From: Lingula anatina
Taxonomy: Eukaryota; Brachiopoda; Lingulata; Lingulida; Lingulidae
Direction: 5' to 3'
Assembly: GCF_001039355.2 (NCBI RefSeq)
Contig: NW_019773645.1
Location: 4,729 to 40,819, forward strand
DNA length: 36,091 bases
The position numbers and the translations under genes were made by a program. Position 1 is the first letter of the stretch; every line of letters begins with the position of its first letter. Of the stretch, positions 26,952 to 36,091 are shown piece by piece. Under the pieces are notes generated by a model. That model did no database searches. It saw only the letters and a list, made by a program, of their open reading frames with translations, and had not been told where the DNA came from.

Positions 26952-29596
26952 GTATGCTAAAATGTACTATGCACATCTCATTGTGATTTCACATATTCAT
27001 ACATGTTCACGTTCAATTTGTTATGAATTTGTGCAGTCTTATGGCATTTAACAATCGTCGAAGATTGTTGTCAAATAGCATTTGTCAGTCATTGTGAGAA
27101 CAAAATCCAAATGGGCATTTAGTAGCTGATATTGTGACTAACACAAGATATCTGTAAGGTTGTGTTGTATCATTAACTTCATTAATAGTTAATTGTTATT
27201 TCCTCTTCTAACTTTTATGTATGATGCAAGTGTTTACACATACACACACACATAATTTTTTTTGTTAGTTGACCACCAGCAAAACAAATATGAGAAACCC
27301 AGCCATTCCTCAAACACTATTGACCTTCCTTCTCACTGGAGTCCAATGCCTTCAGGCAAAGTTGTGGATATCATTAAGTTAAAGCCTACAGATCCAGATT
27401 TCAAGAGAGTAGCAGGAAGTATTTCATTGGGAAATTTCAGGTTGAGCAATATGAAGGTAGGGAAAAGGTAATAAATGGATGCATGCATCATGACCTATCT
27501 TTAAAAATGTTATTGGAATTATGTTTAGTGGTAAATTTACAGGTGAAAAGTAAAATTAGCAAAATCTCTGCATCAAAAGAAAGTACTATTTATATATATA
27601 TTACTTTTTTAGAATAAAAGTCATGATGTCTGTATTTAAGATATTAAAAATTATCAAATAAGGTCAGTAGAATGGATCGTGCAAGCATCCCCTATTTGAC
27701 AAATGGTGTTGTTGAATTTTGCCAGAAAAAAATTATAATCAAATTTCTTGTTAAAAAGAAAATGCTTGACCGTTCATGCATGCAATCTTTTGATTAGATG
27801 GACACTGTGAACTTAACTCATACAATTTGCATCAGATGAAGAATAGCCAATAAATTAGGTACATTTACAAAGGCAGGAGTAAGGTTATCAAATTTCACAT
27901 ACACCTTGCACCTTATTTAATGTAGGAACTTAAAAAACATACAGAAAGATTTCTATCATAGACTACTATACATATTGTACACTTGTAAAAAACAGTTATC
28001 TTGTGATTGGGTTATGAACAAATTCACTCTCAATCACTCTAAATAATGTGGCAACTTTTTTCAGAATCTTTGTACGGGATATGTCACAGGGGAAGCTGCG
28101 AGTCAGTACAAGGGCAGATTAACCTAGGAAGGTTTTCAATCATGATCAGTGATTCTCATAGGACAGTTGTTGATCCCTCAATTTGTTTTCTTTAGCTAGT
28201 AAAAATACAAAATGGATGATAATTTTAATAATGTCAGCTTTTTGAAAAAGGAATTTACTGTCTTTTATTTAAGAAATCCAAATCTGTAGTTAATTAAAAT
28301 TTAAAATGTTCAGCTTATCAAAATTAGTATTTTGTAATGCCATACATCTATTCAGATGAGTATATCAAAGAAAATATTGATTTTGAACTTTACTGGTCAC
28401 AAAAGTTGGTCTAATCATCACCAGGAGATTCCAAGTAACTCCAATTAATTCTGTGGAATAACACTGAAAACCATTTGCTTTACTAAAATGTTATATAATC
28501 CATATTTTTCATCATGATGGTTTGAATTTTCACTGTTGATAGAAAAAATATAAATGCAAGTGTACTCTAAAAATATTCTTAAAAACAACATTGAGTTGTC
28601 ATACCACATTTAAAATGTGTATTTTACCAACCAATGACTCCCTATGAAAAAGCCATCTAATATTTGATATTTAGGTTAGGGTTAGGGGTATGGTTAAGGT
28701 TAGGCACTGAAAATACAGCATAAAAAAATGATAGAATCCCTAAACCAAATTACTCAAATTGTCAACTCAAACAAGATAAAAAAAGCTTTATGAAGTTTTG
28801 TCTGCAAAATACATTATTTTTGATAAGTTATTTTAAACTTTCATTATACAGATTTACCGCATACAAAACTCAGACTTGTTCCAAAGATTCATGGCTAAGG
28901 AAAAGAGTATAAGAGAAAATTTCTCCCAGGGCAGCATAATAGAAAGTGCATTGTGGCATGGGACAAGAGAACATGAAATGGACCATATCAGCAAATATGG
29001 TGTTTTGCCTCATTACAACTCCCACATGGGACATCATGGTAATTAATAAAGTCTGCTTCTACCAATATTCTATCAATCTTTTATAAAGAAAATTATCATT
29101 TCTCCAGTGTACTTATTTATTTTTATAAATTTTCATCTTCCAAAGGATAGTATTAAAATCTAATACTAGTCATGTTATAAGGAAGGGGTATGGAACTGAT
29201 TACCCATCGTGCATTTGTATAATGGGTCCATGCAGCAACAAATTAAACTGTCAACAGCAGCATAGTGAGTTTTCACAACTAAAAACTAAACTACACTAGT
29301 ATATTCCTTTGAATTTTTTATTTATTACAGGAAATGGTGTTTATTTCTCAGTCAGTGCAGAGAAATGCAGTCGGGTATGTCAGGCTGTATATCCTTCAGG
29401 CAAGAAGCACATGATAAAATGCCGTGTGCTGACAGGAGAGTACATGAAAGGTAGTGCTTGGATGAAATCTCCACCAGTGAGGCCAGGTTCAGCAGACACA
29501 TTTGATTCAGTTGTTGACAGCGTTTCAGATCCATCTGTGTTTGTGATCTTCTCTGCTGTCCAAATATATCCAGAATACTGGATAACATTCACTTAA
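26854..29596 (+). CDS. Mono-ADP-ribosyltransferase, PARP14/15-like, 5'-partial
   Basis: Catalytic C-terminal part of a PARP that moves ADP-ribose from NAD+ to protein. Exons 26854-26951, 27269-27456, 28852-29038 and 29331-29596 join in phase, with TAA at 29594. The catalytic fold starts near LPSHWSPM and includes NFRLSNMKVIYRIQN, the NAD-binding His in ALWHGT, the Tyr in GNGVYFS, and PSVFVIFSAVQIYPEYWITF at the C-terminus. The position of the third H-Y-E residue is Val, so mono- rather than poly-ADP-ribosylation is expected. The closest family pattern is PARP14/PARP15/PARP10. N-terminal domains (macro, WWE or others) are not seen; upstream exons presumably lie left of the gypsy element at 21384-26755. 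The exact acceptor of the first exon is uncertain. Confidence 0.88.
27269..27456 (+). CDS. PARP-like exon (start of catalytic domain)
   Basis: The acceptor TTTTTGTTAG opens it. It encodes VDHQQNKYEK, then IDLPSHWSPMPSG and LKPTDPDFKRVAGSI, the beginning of the PARP catalytic fold. It ends phase 0 at AAG/GTAGGG. Confidence 0.88.
27457..28851 (+). other. PARP-like intron (1,395 bp) with telomere-like motif
   Basis: AT-rich intron between phase-0 borders. It contains a short TTAGGTTAGGGTTAGGGG stretch near 28671-28690. No nested gene is visible. Confidence 0.7.
28852..29038 (+). CDS. PARP-like exon (LWHGT NAD-binding His)
   Basis: The acceptor CATTATACAG opens it. It encodes IYRIQNSDLFQRF, ALWHGTREHEMDHISKYG and the HH segment before the loop, ending in phase 1 at CATG/GTAATT. 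Confidence 0.93.
29331..29596 (+). CDS. PARP-like terminal exon (GVYFS and C-terminus)
   Basis: The acceptor TTTATTACAG opens it. It encodes GNGVYFSVSAEKCSR, the CRVLTGEYMKG strand, PPVRPGSADTFDSVVD and the YPEYWITF terminal strand, then TAA. Confidence 0.94.
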
Positions 29597-31284
29597 GTTT
29601 TAATATGCTGACAGTGATGAAATTTTCATTTGATTATATATATGGACTTAAGGTCTCATGATGATTTATTTTTAAGAAATGAGATAATTGTTTTTCAATT
29701 TCCAGCTAGTGATGATACTTTGTTAGTTTAAAAAGTTGATTTTCATTTCCTTTATCTTAATTGCAACTGTCAGTTTTGTTTACATCATTGAGAAACAAGT
29801 TAGTTTTGTTAGGTTTAATATTGTTTACTGTTTAAAAATAGCATTTTAGCTGATAATTTAAGTCTTATAAATTTGTGTACTCTCACACCAGGCTAGGATA
29901 AAATGGTGTCTAAGGAGGCTTATCTATTTTAATGCTAATCGAAACCTGGGGCAGATAAATTGTTTTATTTGTCAGAGTTTTAACTGGACAAGTGAGAAAA
30001 CTTGTTAGGGGGTTGATAGGAACATGCTGTAGAGTTTAAAGTTATGACAGCAACTATCGTATAAAGATGAAGCTTATAAGAACATTGTTTGTGTAAGTCT
30101 GTTTAAAACAAGTGTGGACAAAAATGTTCGATGTTCCAGTTCAGAACATTTACATACATTTGTCATTTTTGACATTGTGTTCTCGTGAAGACTGCAGGAA
30201 GTCACCAAAATTGCATAAGTGATAGTTTATAGACTGGAGTATTTGGAAAAAATAGGTAATTTTTCCCAGTATGGACAAAATAACCAGACTAACTGAATAT
30301 ATATGGATGGATTTCTGACTTGTAGTACGTATTATAACATGTTAAAAGGGGTTATTGGTGATGCATAAACACTTATGTAACAAAGAAATGAAATTTTGCC
30401 AATTGTTCCTGTACTTGTACCTAAAATAAATTTTTGAGAAAATTAACATCAATTGGTACGTTTTAAAAATCTATTCAAGATCTTTTTTTTTCAGTCCATC
30501 AATATAAAGATTTATGCAGTAATTTATAAGATACACCAATGTGCACATATTTTACCATAAAATTCAGTTAACTTACTGTAAATAGCATTCTCCTAATGTG
30601 TAAGAAGGGTTACTTCAGGTAACATATTAATAATTAGATAATAATTTTAATGATAACCTTGCTTTATTCAAATGCCATCCAGCAAATTCAAATGCTTTTT
30701 TCAGATCCATTTTATATACAATACATACATTAAAATATCTTGGTGGGTTTTGTTTGTATGCAAGTGTATTATTGTGCCATTATCTTTTGCCTTTCTCCAA
30801 TTTGCATGTGTAAGAGATTATGTATTCAAATTCTTTTTAAAAGACATTTTAACTGCAGTGAAATTTTAACTAAGTGCAATTGGAAACCATATTTTTACAA
30901 AGCTTATTATTATTTTACAATGGAACATTGTAAGGTATGAATATTTTGTGAATGCTGTTTTAAAATTGTTTATTGTCTGAACCTACTGTTATTCAAAGTA
31001 CTTTCACTTTTATAGAGTGTCATATATTTGATTGTTTACTTCAGCGAAATAGTGGAGTTTTTTTAGACGTTTGTGCATAGATAGACATTTTATGAAGACT
31101 AGAATTGCAAAAATTTGAACAACTGCTCGTCGACCATCAATCAATCACATAAGATATAAAGGCTTAAATTTTAGTGAATATTACCAAAGAGACCTTGGTC
31201 GGAACAAATTTAAGCATAACTGTGTCAGTGTTTTAACTTAAATTTGTTCATCTCAGAGATGGCAACACAACTGATTCTGCTTAT
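29597..31284. other. 3' flank of PARP-like gene
   Basis: AT-rich sequence, presumably including the PARP 3' UTR. AATAAA occurs near 30424, but its use is unsupported. No other gene, repeat or RNA is recognised before the Helentron-like element. Confidence 0.5.
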
Positions 31285-32030
31285 TATTGTACCACCAGCG
31301 TTAGCGCTGGCGGTACACATGGTTTGGGTCCCGTCCGGTCCGTTCCGCCGGCTCCGCCGCCATGTTACCGTTACCGCTTCTCCTCCTAGACGGTAAGGGC
31401 CTCCATACCCATCTCTTGGATTTAGGTCACCTATAATCTCAACTCGTTCCACGTAAAATTTGGGCTTTGTCGGTATTGGGGTCTAGGTGTGGCACTCATT
31501 GCAATACACCCTTGTCCAAAAATGGCAAAATTAAATGCTAATTATCTACCCTACGGAAGCGGTTATGGGAAAATTTTCTACAGACGGCTTTCCAAAAGTC
31601 ATATGTGTAGATTTCAAATATGCCCTTAGATTTGACCTTTGACCTTTACTTCAAGGTCAAACGGGCCAGAATTTTCAAAAAAATAAATTTTTTTACGAAA
31701 AAAAATTTTTTGCCCTGTTATTCAGACACCACACAGACTTAACCAATAATATTATTGGAAAGTGTTACCCTTCAGGTCATCTTTCATCTCCGTAAATTTG
31801 GGGTCAATCGGTGCATTTTCACGGGAGTAGCGGCCATAAGATGCCGAAAGTGAAAAATGTCTCTAATTCGGGGACCGTTAATGCTAGAGTCCCATTCTTT
31901 TTTGCATTTCGTAGAGCATGTAAAGCCCAACACTGGAGGTGGTCTCCGTTTTTTTGTATTCCAAACGGTTTTCGAGTTACGCTATCAAAAAGTACATATT
32001 GGTGGTGAAAGCAAAATGTGCAGTACAGTA

Positions 32031-32274
32031 TAGTCAGGTGGCTAAATCCAAATTTTATCCAGAGCTGTGCAATAGATGATAAAAGCATTTTATCCAGAAT
32101 TGTGCAAAAGATGATAAAAGCATGAAATTTTCCACGATGAATGACCATTGGGTGTTTGTCAACCCCCTGATCCAAAATAGACAAACACCCAATGGTCATT
32201 CATCGTGGAAAGTTTCATGCTTTTATCATCTATTGCACAATTCTGGATAAAATTTGGACTTAGCCACCTGACTA
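32031..32274. repeat. Long foldback: 95-bp inverted arms, 19-nt loop
   Basis: The right arm 32180-32274 is the near-perfect reverse complement of the left arm 32031-32160. The left arm has one extra 35-nt internal direct duplication (TTTATCCAGAATTGTGCAAA...). The loop is 32161-32179. It lies immediately before the 146-bp array. Confidence 0.9.
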
Positions 32275-33436
32275 CTTTTCACCATGAACTAAACTTTGCA
32301 TATTTTGCTTCCCTTTTTTCTCCAAAACTGGCAGAGATAGGTCCATAGTTACTATTGAACTTGAATAGGAAGTCATATACTGGCAATCTAAATGTGACCT
32401 TAAAATTGACCTTTGACCTACTTTTCACCATGAACTGAACTTTGCAAATTTTGCTTCCCTTTTATCTCCAAAACTGGCAGAGATAGGTCCATAGTTACTA
32501 TTGAACTTGAATAGGAAGTCATATACTGGCAATCTAAATGTGACCTTAAAATTGACCTTTGACCTACTTTTCACCATGAACTGAACTTTGCAAATTTTGC
32601 TTCCCTTTTATCTCCAAAACTGGCAGAGATAGGTCCATAGTTACTATTGAACTTGAATAGGAAGTCATATACTGGCAATCTAAATGTGACCTTAAAATTG
32701 ACCTTTGACCTACTTTTCACCATGAACTGAACTTTGCAAATTTTGCTTCCCTTTTATCTCCAAAACTGGCAGAGATAGGTCCATAGTTACTATTGAACTT
32801 GAATAGGAAGTCATATACTGGCAATCTAAATGTGACCTTAAAATTGACCTTTGACCTACTTTTCACCATGAACTGAACTTTGCAAATTTTGCTTCCCTTT
32901 TATCTCCAAAACTGGCAGAGATAGGTCCATAGTTACTATTGAACTTGAATAGGAAGTCATATACTGGCAATCTAAATGTGACCTTAAAATTGACCTTTGA
33001 CCTACTTTTCACCATGAACTGAACTTTGCAAATTTTGCTTCCCTTTTATCTCCAAAACTGGCAGAGATAGGTCCATAGTTACTATTGAACTTGAATAGGA
33101 AGTCATATACTGGCAATCTAAATGTGACCTTGAAATTGACCTTTGACCTACTTTTCACCATGTACTGAACTTTGCAAATTTTGCTTCCCTTTTATCTCCA
33201 AAACTGGCAGAGATAGGGCCATAGTTACTATTGAAGTTGAATAGGAAGCCATATGCTGGCAATCTTAATGTGACCTTAAAATTGACCTTTGACCTACTTT
33301 TCACCATTAACTGAACTCTGCTAATTTTTTTCTCTTTTAACTCCTAACCTGGCAGAGATAGGTCCATAGTTACTATTGAACTTGAATAGGAAGTCATATA
33401 CTGGCAATCTTACTGTGAAATTGACCTTTGACCTAC
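32275..33436. repeat. 146-bp tandem array, eight units plus divergent end
   Basis: Units start with CTTTTCACCATGAACTGAAC-like sequence at 32275, 32421, 32567, 32713, 32859, 33005, 33151 and 33297, an exact 146-bp period. Middle units are essentially identical; the last two diverge. A ninth, altered start follows at about 33437. Confidence 0.95.
32407..33434 (-). promoter_or_regulatory. Array of perfect DR1 nuclear-receptor motifs
   Basis: TGACCTTTGACCT (reverse complement AGGTCAAAGGTCA, a perfect direct repeat of AGGTCA spaced by one) starts at 32407, 32553, 32699, 32845, 32991, 33137, 33283 and 33422. One more lies outside the array at 31633-31645. DR1 is the consensus for HNF4 and RXR heterodimers. 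Binding here is an inference from motif alone. Confidence 0.6.
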
Positions 33437-33625
33437 CTTTTGATGAACTTAACTTTGATTGTACCATTTTAAGTTATATATTTATTTTTTTTTGCATATT
33501 TTGAAAATTCTTGTTGATTGCATTTTTACAGCTTGTCAAGCAAAAGACTGGTGGCTGTGTCCCTTATTTTGTGTATGTGGGGGTCTATATGAATGCGCTT
33601 GCTCCAGCTGGTGGTACAATATTCG

Positions 33626-33641
33626 GAGGCGGTATCGCCTC
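33626..33641 (+). terminator. 3' hairpin of Helentron-like element
   Basis: GAGGCG-GTAT-CGCCTC, a perfect 6-bp stem 13 nt before the element's end. In rolling-circle transposons such a hairpin marks the replication stop. Confidence 0.75.
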
Positions 33642-33654
33642 TCTGATCCTCTAG

Positions 33655-34461
33655 TTAACATAAATATCCTTTAGTAGAAGTTTACGCCAGAGTTGTTATG
33701 GCAAATGGCCTTGTCAATTTTTCACCTAATTATGTTTGCAACAAGAGTAAAGCAGTAAAACAACTGGTACACATAATTACTTAGCATTCAGAATGGCAAT
33801 AAATTTTCTCTGTGCTTTTTGTTCTGTGTTTATTTTTTCTTTTTACTAAAAATATGAATGTTTTAAATATGAGAAATAGGAGTTCAACTCTAACATATGA
33901 AAATATTTTTCAATGGGGGGGGGGGGGGTAGCTGTGAAAAATAAAGTCTAAGAAAGTCATAAGAAAACCTTGTCCCATGATGACAAATTAATAATATATA
34001 AAGAATTTTTATAAATCAGCAAAAACAGTATATCTTCACACTTAAACCAGGTTGGAAAATTGGAAACTTGTATTTCAACCAGAGGCAAATCACCCCATTT
34101 TGTCAATTTGTGTCACTGTTTTGATTAGACTGTGCCTGTCCTCAATATTTTCCATCAAGAACTATTGCAGTATATTGTCCATATATAAATATAAAAAAGA
34201 AAATAAGATGGTTTATCACAATATTTGTGTGTTGTTTGACTCGATACATTTTCATTCTTGAGTACCATGATAATAATTATTTCACAAAATATGCCAATTC
34301 TGAATCTCATGCCATGCTAAAATTTATGAATATTGACTTTTCTATCTTTAATTTCTCCCTACTCTCAACATGAGCATAAAGCCATTCTTGCAAGCATCTA
34401 ATCACACACTTCAAACTTTATACCTAATATATATAACAAAGCAAGGGCAGCCATACATCTA
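33655..34461. other. Intergenic region with a G14 run
   Basis: AT-rich, with a run of 14 G at 33915-33928. No gene recognised. Confidence 0.6.
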
Positions 34462-34818
34462 TTATGCAAGAAATGTGACTTCATGTTTTTCAGGTTCCTT
34501 TGCACTAGCAAGGGGCTGAAAAATTTCATCCTCTCTCATGTGTTGAACAATTAAATAAAATTTATCACAGATTTCATTTGGAATGGGTAGCTGATCAATC
34601 ATAAATGTGTGACCAGGAGTTTGTCGCAGCAAAAAGTAATTTTTCCTTAATGTTGGATATTCTGTGTAAACCAGCCACACAAAGCTGTACTCTATGTTCA
34701 GGTTCTGGTTATCCCAGTCTAACTTAACAGTCACTAGCTGACTATCATCTGGAATGGACTTCAACTTCTTTGGTTCACTCAGGTCCTGACTCTGGTTTGA
34801 ATGGAATGGTTGGAGCAT
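34462..34818 (-). CDS. Unrecognised small protein or terminal exon
   Basis: 118 residues from the first ATG (34818) to the stop. A good acceptor (TTCTCTAATTAG, exon from 34822) sits four bases before the ATG, so this may instead be the last exon of a spliced gene. The sequence alternates hydrophobic strands (VTVKLDW, YSFVWLVYTEY, YFLLRQTPGHTFMIDQLPIP, FYLIVQHM), suggesting a beta-sandwich of fibronectin-III-like type (inference only). There is no signal peptide and no membrane segment. The composition is protein-like and richer in Glu, Asp and Pro than random AT-rich frames. Its upstream region has CpG-rich sequence and an E-box. Confidence 0.55.
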   Translation of the reverse strand: MLQPFHSNQSQDLSEPKKLKSIPDDSQLVTVKLDWDNQNLNIEYSFVWLVYTEYPTLRKNYFLLRQTPGHTFMIDQLPIPNEICDKFYLIVQHMREDEIFQPLASAKEPEKHEVTFLA

Positions 34819-34909
34819 GGACCTAATTAGAGAAGGACAAGTAATGCGGAGCAAGATCAAAGGATAATCGGCTTAGCACAAGCTCTTCGCGAAACGATGT
34901 GCGTTCGGA

Positions 34910-34917
34910 TCACGTGA
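34910..34917. promoter_or_regulatory. TCACGTGA E-box in a CpG-richer stretch
   Basis: The palindrome TCACGTGA sits in a stretch (about 34885-35000) with several CG dinucleotides in otherwise CpG-poor DNA, about 90 bp upstream of the small minus-strand ORF. It fits a promoter for that gene, with USF/MITF/TFEB-type factors as candidate binders (inference). Confidence 0.45.
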
Positions 34918-35724
34918 CCTCCCGGACAGGTAGCGAGTATATCGCGGCTGTTGCTGGCTTTATGTGTCATTTGGGCAGGTAGTTCGCAACAACGCGAGTC
35001 AATCTTTCAGGTGGATGAGACAATAAAATTATAGAGATGAAGTATAAGTACAATTTGTTCTGTCAATTTTGAAACTATGTGAGAATTTGATATGTTTATT
35101 CATGGAGGAATTCAAAATGCCCTATGTTGTAAAGGCAATCTTGTTTGTTGTCGTAAAATGAGCATTCAAAATTGTACAATTGTAGTGTAGTATACTTGTT
35201 TTCAACTATGATCCGATTGAAAAACATTTTTAGTGTCAAACTTTTCTCTCTATGTGAGAAATTAGCCTGAGACGCGGCAATAATGAAACCTTCAATCGTG
35301 TCTTGAAGTAAAATGACGCAATTCCTCTCCGATTTATTCAACTCGCTGACATCGTTTTAGGTCTGGTATTTTTTACGTACGGTTTAGATAAAGGTTGCAT
35401 TTACACTGCTGTGTGCTACATGAATAGGTTTATGTTACTTGCTTAAGTGAGCCCGAATTATAGTAATGATAATTAATATTTTTAACATTCAATATGGGCT
35501 CTCATTGCAATAGGGCACCACACACGCATTCGTGACCCACAAAAACGCACCTGTGGGTCTTTTAATATTTTTTTTATCAAAGTTGACATTAACACTGCTC
35601 TAAAGTATATATATATTTACACATTACCGGCTACGTCTGCTCCAGTCTGAGAATGATATTTTGCCATCATCTGCGTCTGTCGTAGCCGTCGCCGTTGCCG
35701 TCGCCGTTGGCGTGCACTTTCACT
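34918..35724. other. Right-hand intergenic region
   Basis: No gene is supported. Around 35675-35712 a GC-rich hexamer-like run (GCCGTCGCCGTT repeated) precedes the 161-bp tandem repeat and may belong to the same repetitive element. Confidence 0.5.
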
Positions 35725-36091
35725 GTAAACATGATAAGTGAAAAACTGTTTTACCTTTTGGCTTGAAAGTTACAGAACTGATGAATATTTATAATACGCC
35801 GGTCAAGTTCGAAAATCAGCATGATCGGGCTATTTGTAGGGAATTTATGCTTTTTTTTCACTTTTTTCAGCATATATGCAATACCGTAAACACGATAAGT
35901 GGAAAACCGTTTTACCTTTTGGTTTGAAACTTACAGAACTGATAAATATTCATCATACGCCGGTCAAGTTCGAAAATCAGCATGATCGGGCTATTTGTAG
36001 GGAATTTATGCTTTTTTTTCACTTTTTTCAGCAGATATGCAACACCGTAAACACGATAAGTGGAAAACCGTTTTACCTTTTGGTTTGAAAC
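35725..36091. repeat. 161-bp tandem repeat running off the right edge
   Basis: GTAAACAxGATAAGTG recurs at 35725, 35886 and 36047, an exact 161-bp period. The first unit is slightly diverged; the second and the partial third are nearly identical over their overlap. It could be a satellite-like array or the internal repeat of a transposon extending beyond the window. Confidence 0.9.

Larger units (their letters stand above)
31285..33654 (+). mobile_element. Non-autonomous Helentron-like element (HINE) with tandem-repeat core
   Basis: The 5' end starts TATTGTACCACCAGC (31285-31299), inside an imperfect palindrome GTACCACCAGCG-TTAG-CGCTGGCGGTAC. The inverse, GCTGGTGGTACAATA (33607-33621), lies just before a perfect GAGGCG-GTAT-CGCCTC hairpin (33626-33641) and a terminal CTAG (33651-33654) followed by TT. 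Asymmetric inverted ends with a 3' hairpin and CTRR-type terminus fit Helentron/Helitron2 elements, and internal tandem repeats fit their non-autonomous derivatives (HINEs, such as the bivalve pearl elements). There is no Rep/helicase ORF, so mobility would need an enzyme from elsewhere. The 3' boundary is confirmed by copy 1 (12328-12640); the 5' boundary rests on the inverted motif alone. Confidence 0.75.

Noticed and set aside
228-29596. Functional NAD+ gene cluster (SIRT5 plus PARP)
   Set aside because: Both enzymes use NAD+, but they are more than 20 kb apart with unrelated genes and a retrotransposon between them; animal genomes rarely cluster by pathway.
31225-31452. Minus-strand frame across the 5' end of the Helentron-like element
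   Set aside because: It runs through the terminal palindrome; no homology or splice support.
32275-33436. CRISPR-like array
   Set aside because: Units are contiguous 146-bp repeats with no unique spacers, in an animal genome.
33459-33674. Open frame ACQAKDWWLC... at the end of the Helentron-like element
   Set aside because: The homologous stretch in copy 1 has a stop after CQA. An alternative frame (TGGCVPYFVYVGVY) is open in both copies, but it lies in the element's terminal sequence and similarity simply reflects recent common origin.
35876-36088. Open frame in the 161-bp repeat
   Set aside because: It simply spans the tandem repeat; the first, diverged unit does not support a conserved frame.

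Overview
The window is animal nuclear DNA: AT-rich, with intron-containing genes, GT-AG splice sites, C2H2 zinc-finger genes, a Ty3/gypsy retrotransposon, microsatellites and a rolling-circle (Helentron-like) element. The ShK-domain secreted protein, the PARP14/15-type enzyme, the gypsy pol type and a tandem-repeat-bearing Helentron resemble what is known from marine invertebrates, most likely a mollusc such as a bivalve. This is an inference; another marine invertebrate cannot be excluded. Two single N characters (12327 and 24974) mark contig joins, and both affect genes.

Layout, left to right. 228-5009 (minus): eight of probably nine coding exons of a SIRT5-type mitochondrial sirtuin; the last exon lies beyond the left edge. 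A hAT-like MITE sits in one intron. 6724-12326 (plus, divergent from SIRT5): a secreted protein with a TATA promoter, a seven-codon first exon carrying half the signal peptide, a Pro/Gly/His/Arg-rich middle, a Thr-Arg-Ala repeat exon and at least three ShK domains, cut by the first N. The sequence after that N is the 3' end of a Helentron-like element. 13702-14388 and 18924-20162 (minus): two zinc-finger genes made by tandem segmental duplication. One has decayed fingers, yet both keep a near-identical novel C-terminal tail. 21384-26755 (minus): a young Ty3/gypsy element with LTRs, PBS, PPT and one gag-pol frame. It contains an artificial 612-bp duplication at the second N and a substitution at a catalytic integrase position. 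26854-29596 (plus): the 3' four exons of a mono-ADP-ribosyltransferase (PARP). 31285-33654: a fuller Helentron-like element with a long foldback, eight 146-bp tandem units and nine perfect DR1 nuclear-receptor motifs. 34462-34818 (minus): a small unrecognised gene with a CpG-richer upstream region holding a CACGTG box. From 35725 to the right edge: a 161-bp tandem repeat.

There is no operon-like cooperation. The two enzymes (SIRT5 and PARP) both use NAD+, but their distance and the intervening transposons make this probably coincidental. The most interesting material is the DR1-bearing tandem array in the Helentron-like element, the conserved tail of the zinc-finger pair, and the ShK protein architecture.
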